A DNA stretch of 22,295 bases from CBFHSF01 sp965658445 (GTDB lineage: Bacteria; Bacteroidota; Bacteroidia; Flavobacteriales; Schleiferiaceae), in NCBI GenBank assembly GCA_965658445.1, contig CBFHSF010000021.1:1-22295 (forward strand), read 5' to 3'. Of the stretch, positions 1-5,288 are shown in pieces. Made by a program: the position numbers and the translations under genes. Position 1 is the first letter of the stretch. Each line of letters opens with the position of its first letter. Under the pieces are notes generated by a model that had not been told where the DNA came from, did not search any database, and worked only from the letters and a program-made list of their open reading frames with translations.

Positions 1-1001
1 CCTTTAACCTTGTCTTTAAGGCCTTCTGGAAGGTCGTTCATTTGAGATGCGATGGTGTCATCAGCAATTACCTTTGCCGCACGCTCCAAAAGACGTGAGT
101 GAAGGTAGAATACATCCCCTGGGTAGGCCTCACGACCTGGAGGACGACGAAGAAGTAGAGATACCTCACGGTATGCTACCGCTTGCTTAGACAAGTCATC
201 GTAAATAATCAATGCGGGACGACCGGTGTCACGGAAGTACTCACCAATAGCAGCACCTGCGAAAGGAGCGTAGAACTGCATTGGAGCAGGATCCGAGGCG
301 TTGGCCGCAACGATAGTAGTGTATGCCATGGCTCCTTTTTCTTCAAGAGTCTTAGCGATACCTGCTACAGTAGATCCTTTTTGACCGATAGCCACGTAGA
401 TACAGTATACGGGCTCACCTTTGTCGAAAAATTCTTTTTGGTTCAAGATGGTGTCAATCGCAACAGTAGTCTTACCTGTTTGACGGTCACCAATAATCAA
501 CTCACGCTGACCTCTACCAATGGGGATCATGGCGTCAATTGACTTAATACCTGTCTGAAGAGGTTCGTTTACAGGCTGACGGTAGATTACACCGGGAGCT
601 TTGCGCTCAAGTGGCATCTCTACTGTTTCACCTTCGATAGGTCCTTTACCATCTATGGGGTTACCCAACGTGTCAACCACGCGGCCCAACATACCTTCAC
701 CTACGTTAAGTGAGGCAATCAAACCGGTTCTCTTTACGGTTGAACCTTCTTTGATGTCTGTTGAGGCACCCAAAAGTACGATACCTACGTTGTCTTCTTC
801 CAAGTTAAGTACGATCCCGCGAAGGCCATTTTCGAACTCAACCAACTCCCCAGCTTGGGCGTTTTGAAGTCCGTAAGCTCTTGCGATACCATCTCCTACT
901 TGAAGAATGGTTCCTACTTCTTGAAGGTCTTTTTCTGAAGAAAATCCAGAAAGTTGCTGTCTTAAAATTGCTGATACTTCAGCGGGTTTAACGTCTGCCA
1001 T
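1..1001 (-). CDS. atpA: ATP synthase F1 subunit alpha (partial, C-terminus beyond window)
   Basis: Alpha subunit of the F1 head of ATP synthase, on the cytoplasmic face of the inner membrane. It carries a non-catalytic nucleotide site and alternates with beta in the hexamer. Translating from the ATG at 1001 gives 333 codons starting MADVKPAEVS. The Walker A motif GDRQTGKT is at residues 171-178, almost where the E. coli protein has it. The N-terminal beta-barrel domain (about 25-95) and the conserved stretch GIKSIDAMIPIGRGQREL precede it. About one third of the protein, including the C-terminal helical domain, lies off the left edge. It follows atpH by 35 bases in the same direction, so it belongs to the atp operon; atpG would be expected next, outside the window. 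Identity is secure. Confidence 0.97.
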   Translation of the reverse strand, partial: MADVKPAEVSAILRQQLSGFSSEKDLQEVGTILQVGDGIARAYGLQNAQAGELVEFENGLRGIVLNLEEDNVGIVLLGASTDIKEGSTVKRTGLIASLNVGEGMLGRVVDTLGNPIDGKGPIEGETVEMPLERKAPGVIYRQPVNEPLQTGIKSIDAMIPIGRGQRELIIGDRQTGKTTVAIDTILNQKEFFDKGEPVYCIYVAIGQKGSTVAGIAKTLEEKGAMAYTTIVAANASDPAPMQFYAPFAGAAIGEYFRDTGRPALIIYDDLSKQAVAYREVSLLLRRPPGREAYPGDVFYLHSRLLERAAKVIADDTIASQMNDLPEGLKDKVK

Positions 1002-1036
1002 TGTAACGGTGTTAAACGGTTATATCGAATTGACGA

Positions 1037-1594
1037 TTAATAATCTGCTACGTAGTGGTTACTGTCAAAAGAGCGGCGAATCTGACGCAACTGGTGCGCT
1101 ACGGATCCGTTGAATTCTTTTCCTGCAACCTGAAGAACGAATCCTCCGATCATGTCGGCATCTACGCTCTCCGTAAGCTGAACTTCGAGTCCAGAAATCT
1201 TTTTCGCTAAGGCGATAACCTCTTTGCGATCTGCATCTGAAAGAGCAGTTGCGCTACGAACAGTGGCCTTAGTAATGCCCTTGTGCGCGAGGTAGAGTAA
1301 TTGATATTGTTCTGAAATTTCGTGAATCAACATCTCGCGGTTCTTGGACGTAAGAACTTTGAGTAGGTGCTGAGTAACCTCACCCACCTTGTCGTTAAAA
1401 ATTTCAGCAAGTATTCTTTCCTTGCGGTCGATGTTAACAACGGGGCTGTTAACGAGCTGACGCAAGTCTCTTGATTCTTCTATGGCACGCTCAACCAAGG
1501 CTAGGTCGTTAAACACTAGCTCCTCTTCCTTGCGCTCAATGGCGAGGTCAAGTACTGATTTAGCGTATCTTTTGGCAACCTTTGGGTGTCTCAT
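1037..1594 (-). CDS. atpH: ATP synthase F1 subunit delta (OSCP family)
   Basis: Delta subunit (185 aa), part of the peripheral stalk that joins the top of F1 to the b-subunit dimer. The N-terminal helical domain begins with VAKRYAKSVLDLAIERKEEE, the usual family opening, in which the RYAKSxLDLA pattern is diagnostic. The C-terminal half has the family feature GGFVLQVAGKEFNGSVAHQLRQIRRSF (the GG-hydrophobic turn and closing helix). Length matches the family (about 175-185 aa). It starts 12 bases after the atpF stop, and atpA follows by 35 bases, so co-transcription is very likely. Function is assigned from family and operon position. Confidence 0.93.
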   Translation of the reverse strand: MRHPKVAKRYAKSVLDLAIERKEEELVFNDLALVERAIEESRDLRQLVNSPVVNIDRKERILAEIFNDKVGEVTQHLLKVLTSKNREMLIHEISEQYQLLYLAHKGITKATVRSATALSDADRKEVIALAKKISGLEVQLTESVDADMIGGFVLQVAGKEFNGSVAHQLRQIRRSFDSNHYVADY

Positions 1595-1606
1595 GAACCC
1601 TAGTTC

Positions 1607-2107
1607 TTAGTTGATTTTTACTTCTTTGATCATCTCGTTAACGAGTTGCTTCTGCGCATCGGCATCAGCCAACTCACGGCGAAGAATGTTCTCTGCCATG
1701 TCTACAGAAATCTGAGCTACTTGATTCTTGAGCTCAATTACCGCAGCGTTCTTCTCGTTCTCGATTTGAATCTTAGCCGCTTCTACCAATTTGGCAGCCT
1801 CATCTGTAGCCTGCTCTTTGGCTTCTGCAACCATAGCTTCTTTCATCTCTCTCGCTTCTTTAACGATGCGATCTCTTTCGGCTCTAGCCTCTTTGAGAAC
1901 TTTTTCGTTGTCAGCTTCCAATCCCTTGAGCTCTTCACGAGCTTTTTGGGCAGCTTTCAAAGCATTCTCGATGGACTCTTCTCTTTCGTTAACAGCGTTT
2001 AGGATAGGCTTCCAAGCGTACTTCTTAAGCAAGAAGATAAGGGCGATGAAAACCAACATCTGCCAGAAAAACAATCCAACCGAAAAATCATTAATTAACT
2101 TATCCAT
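1607..2107 (-). CDS. atpF: ATP synthase F0 subunit b
   Basis: Subunit b (166 aa) of the peripheral stalk. A single N-terminal membrane segment (about residues 10-28, LFFWQMLVFIALIFLLKKY) is followed by a long, highly charged, Ala/Glu/Lys-rich coiled coil (about 35-150) and a C-terminal part that contacts delta. This one-helix plus coiled-coil layout and the length are typical of bacterial b. It lies between atpE and atpH in the standard operon order, with 83 bases from the atpE stop and 12 bases to atpH. Antisense open frames across the coiled coil come from its repetitive codon use and are not considered genes. Confidence 0.95.
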   Translation of the reverse strand: MDKLINDFSVGLFFWQMLVFIALIFLLKKYAWKPILNAVNEREESIENALKAAQKAREELKGLEADNEKVLKEARAERDRIVKEAREMKEAMVAEAKEQATDEAAKLVEAAKIQIENEKNAAVIELKNQVAQISVDMAENILRRELADADAQKQLVNEMIKEVKIN

Positions 2108-2190
2108 GTTTTTTTATCTCAAATCAAATTTTACTGTAGAGGAAGTAAAAGGCAGTTGCAACCAACCGTTACAACTACCTTTTGAATTCA

Positions 2191-2382
2191 TTACTTAGCG
2201 AAAAGCGCGGCGAAACCGATACCCTCGATAAGAGCGGCTGCAATAATCATTGCAGTTTGAATTTTTGCTGCAGCTTCAGGCTGACGAGCGATAGCGTCCA
2301 TTGCTGAACCACCGATTCTACCGATACCTAGTCCGGCACCAATAACGATCAAACCTGCACCTACGATTTCTGGAATTTCCAT
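2191..2382 (-). CDS. atpE: ATP synthase F0 subunit c
   Basis: Short hairpin proteolipid (63 aa) that forms the rotating c-ring. Helix 1 carries the packed glycine pattern GAGLGIG (residues 15-21). The polar loop is ARQPEA (32-37). Helix 2 holds the ion-carrying carboxylate E53 in ALIEGIGF. The position equivalent to the sodium-ligand glutamine of Na+-type c subunits is Ile20, and no Ser/Thr follows E53, so proton coupling is inferred. The C-terminus is compact, ending ALFAK. The gene lies 30 bases after atpB in the usual order. The protein is shorter than the E. coli subunit (79 aa) but normal for Bacteroidota. Confidence 0.96.
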   Translation of the reverse strand: MEIPEIVGAGLIVIGAGLGIGRIGGSAMDAIARQPEAAAKIQTAMIIAAALIEGIGFAALFAK

Positions 2383-2412
2383 AGTATATAAAATTTAATG
2401 AATACTCAATTG

Positions 2413-3606
2413 TTAGTGATGATCATGCTCTTCCACTGCTGCACCGAAGTACAGAGAAGTCAACATGGTGAAAATATATGCCTGCAGTGCGGCTACCAAA
2501 AGCTCTAGCACTGATAGGAACAAAGTCAATCCGGCAAAAGCAGGCGATGCAGCCCAGCTACCGAAGATGTAAATCAAACCAAGGATACTGATGATTACTA
2601 CGTGACCCGCCAACATGTTCGCGTACAAACGAATCATGAGAGAGAAGGGCTTAACCACCAATCCAATCAATTCGATAATGGCCAAAACAGGACGGATAAG
2701 AACAGGAACGCCTGGCATCCAGAAGATGTGCATCCAGTAGTCTTTCTTTCCAGAAACCTGAGTGATTACAAATGTCATCAAAGAGAGAGCAAATGTAATG
2801 GCGATGTTACCGGTTACGTTAATCCCTAGCGGTGTCATACCTACAAGGTTCAAGAACCAGATAAAGAAGAATACAGTCAATAAGTAGCTCATGTACTTCT
2901 TGTAGTGCTTCTCTCCAATGTTTGGAATGGCAATCTCGTCTCTTACGTATACAATGATAGGCTCCAAAAAGCGACCCGCTTTCTTGGGAAGTGAAGATCC
3001 CGAAACGTATGTCTTAGCCATTCCTCTGAAGAGGAAGAACATAAAGATGGCCATTACCAAAATCATAAATACGTTTTTGGTAATAGAAAAATCCAATGGC
3101 ATAGCATTGGTTGGATGGTGGTCCGCGTCAAATTCTAGAGAACCCTTAGCGTCCGTCTTATAAATTTTGCTGTGGTGAAGAACGTAATAGTTTCCGTCTA
3201 CCTCAGCCACGTCGTGTCCATGGTTAAATGCAGAAGAAGAAAAAACTTTCAGTCCGTCGTCAAAAAGAATTACAGGAAGAGGAAATCCAACGCCATCTGT
3301 AATGTGGAAATCATAAGAGTCCACAAGGTGATGATCGATGGTTTCTTTTACTACACCTTTTCTGTACTCAGCGTCATCTAAGTCAGCAGAACCTTCGCCG
3401 TGTGAACCGTGTGCATCGTGTGATGCTCCAGGGGCGTCTGAGTGATCTTCAGCGTGAGTATCCGCCTTGTGAGTTTCTTCGTGAGCCTCTTCGGTGTGAG
3501 TCTCTTCAGTGTGATTGTCGTGTTGTGCTACTGCGGGAGTAGTAAAAAACACAAGCCCTACAAAGGCAAAAAAGGCAGCGGTCTTAGAAAACATATTTTT
3601 TTGCAT
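2413..3606 (-). CDS. atpB: ATP synthase F0 subunit a with His-rich exported N-terminal extension
   Basis: Subunit a (397 aa), the stator half-channel for protons next to the c-ring. The conserved essential arginine is R326 in the motif SLMIRLYANMLAGH. The canonical membrane core occupies about residues 175-390. Unlike the compact E. coli protein (271 aa), it starts with a signal-peptide-like segment (residues 1-27, ending AVA before Gln28). A region of about 45 residues rich in His, Glu and Asp follows, with ten histidines between 29 and 69, then a further soluble stretch to about 170. The C-terminus ends EEHDHH. Long AtpB proteins with such extensions are known in Bacteroidota. The purpose of the His-rich part is not clear; metal or proton binding is inference. 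An alternative start is M5. Confidence 0.95.
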   Translation of the reverse strand: MQKNMFSKTAAFFAFVGLVFFTTPAVAQHDNHTEETHTEEAHEETHKADTHAEDHSDAPGASHDAHGSHGEGSADLDDAEYRKGVVKETIDHHLVDSYDFHITDGVGFPLPVILFDDGLKVFSSSAFNHGHDVAEVDGNYYVLHHSKIYKTDAKGSLEFDADHHPTNAMPLDFSITKNVFMILVMAIFMFFLFRGMAKTYVSGSSLPKKAGRFLEPIIVYVRDEIAIPNIGEKHYKKYMSYLLTVFFFIWFLNLVGMTPLGINVTGNIAITFALSLMTFVITQVSGKKDYWMHIFWMPGVPVLIRPVLAIIELIGLVVKPFSLMIRLYANMLAGHVVIISILGLIYIFGSWAASPAFAGLTLFLSVLELLVAALQAYIFTMLTSLYFGAAVEEHDHH

Positions 3607-3664
3607 TACCTATTTCTAGTTTATTTGAGTCATGTTAAGCCCAATTGGACCCTATTCAACAATG

Positions 3665-3690
3665 CACTCAGATAAAAACACTCAGATAAA
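3665..3690. repeat. Tandem 12-base direct repeat in the atpB leader
   Basis: CACTCAGATAAA occurs at 3665-3676 and again at 3679-3690, separated by two A. On the atpB strand this is TTTATCTGAGTG twice, about 60-85 bases before the start codon. If the candidate promoter is right, the repeats are transcribed. A regulator or RNA role is inference only. Confidence 0.6.
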
Positions 3691-3745
3691 GATTTAAATC
3701 ACCGAGTCAATTATTGACTAAATACTTGGTGGCTTAAAAGCGCTG

Positions 3746-3753
3746 CAAAATTA
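3746..3753 (-). promoter_or_regulatory. Candidate -7 box for atpB (TAATTTTG)
   Basis: Read on the minus strand this is TAATTTTG, a perfect fit to the Bacteroidota -7 consensus TAnnTTTG. It lies about 135 bases before the atpB ATG. No ideal -33 TTG is present at 19-21 bases; the nearest is at a 16-base spacing. The call therefore rests on one box plus position. Confidence 0.4.
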
Positions 3754-3907
3754 ACTATAATTCTCAACCCAATAAAACAAAAGTGACTTTTTATTCATAA
3801 CCCCAGCGCTCATCCTGAAATCAGACCGCAAACCTGTTAATATTCAATGGGTTGCGCAAGAAAAAATATTCTCGAAATTGTTAATAAGTCGCTTTTTCTG
3901 AACGCGT

Positions 3908-4297
3908 TTAAGCCCTGTTGAGAGCCTTGACCAATGAGGTCGTTTCCAAAGCGGTTGTCAGTGCATAAGGAATAAAGAAGATGGCGAACTCTCGGTTAGA
4001 CATTTCGCCGTCAGCAGTAAAGATGGGATAGAGAAACAGGAAGAAAACCGCAAACTTGAGTCCACTGCCTCCCAAAAAGATAAAACCGAGCTTTTCAGAA
4101 TGTTTTATTCTGAGCTTATAGATAACTCCGTAAATGACCCCTGCAAGAATGGCGTTCATTAGATAGGATCCGCCCAAAACACCCAAAATGGGCTCGGTCA
4201 TAATCACGCTCTGAAAAATCAATCCTACAATAGAAGATCCAATCAGAATCCAATAAAAGGCTCTTTCAAAAAAGGGGTTGTAATCTTTATCACTCAT
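3908..4297 (-). CDS. Small four-helix membrane protein upstream of atpB (DUF6168-like)
   Basis: 129 aa with four predicted membrane segments (about 14-32, 39-60, 71-94 and 103-123) and a short cytoplasmic-type N-terminus, MSDKDYNPFFERAFYW. Flavobacterial atp operons carry a small membrane protein at this place, between AtpZ and AtpB, annotated as DUF6168 in my memory; I could not check it by search. Size, helix count and place resemble AtpI, which assists c-ring assembly in other bacteria. A similar assembly or ion-handling role is inferred, not shown. It overlaps the atpZ stop by 8 bases, so translation of the two is probably coupled. Confidence 0.7.
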   Translation of the reverse strand: MSDKDYNPFFERAFYWILIGSSIVGLIFQSVIMTEPILGVLGGSYLMNAILAGVIYGVIYKLRIKHSEKLGFIFLGGSGLKFAVFFLFLYPIFTADGEMSNREFAIFFIPYALTTALETTSLVKALNRA

Positions 4298-4502
4298 CTT
4301 TTGGTATCTCTTTGATTAGGTAGTAAAAAGAAAGTCCAACAGCTACTAAGGTACAAATGGTGGTGTACATCTTGTTTTCTGAGGCGTACTTCTCGTCAAG
4401 GTACTTGCCAAGCTCTGATCCCAAGTAAATCAGAACAGCCATTTGCACTCCCACAGAAGCGAGTCGCAAAAATTTGTTGGGTTTCGGTTTTTTACTTTCC
4501 AT
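4290..4502 (-). CDS. atpZ: AtpZ/AtpI family protein
   Basis: 70-aa protein with a basic N-terminus (MESKKPKPNKFLRL) and two membrane helices (about 14-32 and 46-63). They are joined by the characteristic acidic-basic turn LGKYLDEKYASENK. This LGxxLDxxY pattern and the size fit the AtpZ family found at the head of atp operons. Work on that family links it, with AtpI, to divalent cation supply for the ATP synthase and to c-ring assembly; I extend that role here by homology only. The start overlaps the end of the upstream 126-aa membrane protein by 11 bases, and its end overlaps the next gene by 8, giving a tightly packed unit. Confidence 0.8.
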   Translation of the reverse strand: MESKKPKPNKFLRLASVGVQMAVLIYLGSELGKYLDEKYASENKMYTTICTLVAVGLSFYYLIKEIPKDE

Positions 4503-4872
4503 GGGGAGAATTGGGTTTTATTGCACCCACTTGAAATCGAACCAGTCCAATGTAACCCGTCAATACGACAAAAAAGGCCATAAGGGACCACTGTACGGTA
4601 ACCATGGCTGCAATGGCTACAAACACAATATTAATGGATTGAAAAATCAGAATCTTTCGCATCCATTTGTGAAGGCTTTGCGCGCCATGACTTTTGAGGT
4701 ATCCCAAAAATCCCATGGAGGCCAAGCCAAAAACCCAGGCAATAACGATAAAGGCCAAGGAGGAATTTACCCATGCCGACCAATCTAGCCTTGGGTATAC
4801 AGCCCAAATTCCCAAGCAAAAAGAAGCCATCCATAGACTCATTTGCAAGGAGGATTTTCTAAAGGTATTCAA
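4492..4872 (-). CDS. Unknown four-helix membrane protein between bactofilin and atpZ
   Basis: 126 aa, not recognised. Four hydrophobic segments (about 9-26, 33-58, 74-94 and 95-113) are separated by short loops. The one between helices 2 and 3 is basic (LKSHGAQSLHKWMRK), which by the positive-inside rule would be cytoplasmic. The tail is short and basic (VGAIKPNSPHGK). It starts 11 bases after the bactofilin stop and overlaps the atpZ start by 11 bases, so it is a real member of this gene string. It has roughly the size and topology of AtpI, and a divergent AtpI-like role is possible. No sequence motif I can see proves that. Confidence 0.72.
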   Translation of the reverse strand: MNTFRKSSLQMSLWMASFCLGIWAVYPRLDWSAWVNSSLAFIVIAWVFGLASMGFLGYLKSHGAQSLHKWMRKILIFQSINIVFVAIAAMVTVQWSLMAFFVVLTGYIGLVRFQVGAIKPNSPHGK

Positions 4873-4883
4873 GGGGTTCCGCC

Positions 4884-5288
4884 TTATGCGGTCTTTTCTG
4901 ATGAATTGTCTTCTTTGTCGCTTGAAAGGTCTCTTACCACCGCACCCATGCTGCAGCTTCCGGTAAACTCTGCTCCGGGCTCAACAGAAAGTTTGGAGGT
5001 TACCATTTCTCCTTGGAACTTAGAAGAAGCCAGTAAGGATAACAACTCTTTGACTTGCATCTTGCCTTTGAACTCGCCAGAGATGGTAGCGTTCTCGCAA
5101 ATTACTTGACCGTCTACAGATCCTTTTTCACCCACTACCAACTTTCCTTCTATGGTAATGGTTCCTTTCACATGACCATCAATTCTAAAATCACCATTGG
5201 ACTTAATGTCTCCAATGATTTCCGTTCCCAACAAGATTCGGTTAGAAGCTTGCGCTTGGTCAGGGTTCTTTTTTGCTGAAGTTATCAT
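4884..5288 (-). CDS. Bactofilin (polymer-forming cytoskeletal protein)
   Basis: 134 aa from the ATG at 5288 (MITSAKKNPDQ). Bactofilins self-assemble into nucleotide-independent filaments, often at the membrane, and help place cell-wall or envelope machinery. The central domain (about 18-108) shows the right-handed beta-helix pattern of alternating small and hydrophobic residues with regular glycines (IIGDIKSNGDFRIDGHVKG, KLVVGEKGSVDGQV). Flexible tails lie at both ends, the C-terminal one acidic (SSDKEDNSSEKTA). The start was chosen because its ATG overlaps the porW stop as ATGA; a longer frame exists upstream but runs inside porW. This implies translational coupling to PorW/SprE. Family assignment is firm; the cargo is unknown. 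Confidence 0.88.
   Translation of the reverse strand: MITSAKKNPDQAQASNRILLGTEIIGDIKSNGDFRIDGHVKGTITIEGKLVVGEKGSVDGQVICENATISGEFKGKMQVKELLSLLASSKFQGEMVTSKLSVEPGAEFTGSCSMGAVVRDLSSDKEDNSSEKTA

Larger units (their letters stand above)
3607..3907. other. Intergenic leader of atpB with direct repeats and palindromes
   Basis: 301 bases without a gene. On the atpB (minus) side it holds a promoter-like box at 3746-3753. It also has two exact copies of CACTCAGATAAA at 3665-3676 and 3679-3690 (14-base period), a palindrome GATTTAAATC at 3691-3700, and AGTCAAT-T-ATTGACT at 3705-3719. An imperfect inverted repeat, CGCAAACC/GGGTTGCG, sits at 3827-3834 and 3849-3856, nearer the upstream gene's stop. No coding potential is evident. 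The layout suggests that atpB and the genes after it can be transcribed separately from the genes before it. Confidence 0.6.

Noticed and set aside
1646..2198. Two plus-strand open frames opposite atpF
   Set aside because: Produced by the repetitive coiled-coil codons of subunit b; Ser/Leu/Phe-rich translations with no protein-like pattern.
2840..2860. tRNA-like AGGTTCAAGAACC string
   Set aside because: It falls within the atpB membrane core coding sequence, and no acceptor or anticodon arms can be built round it.
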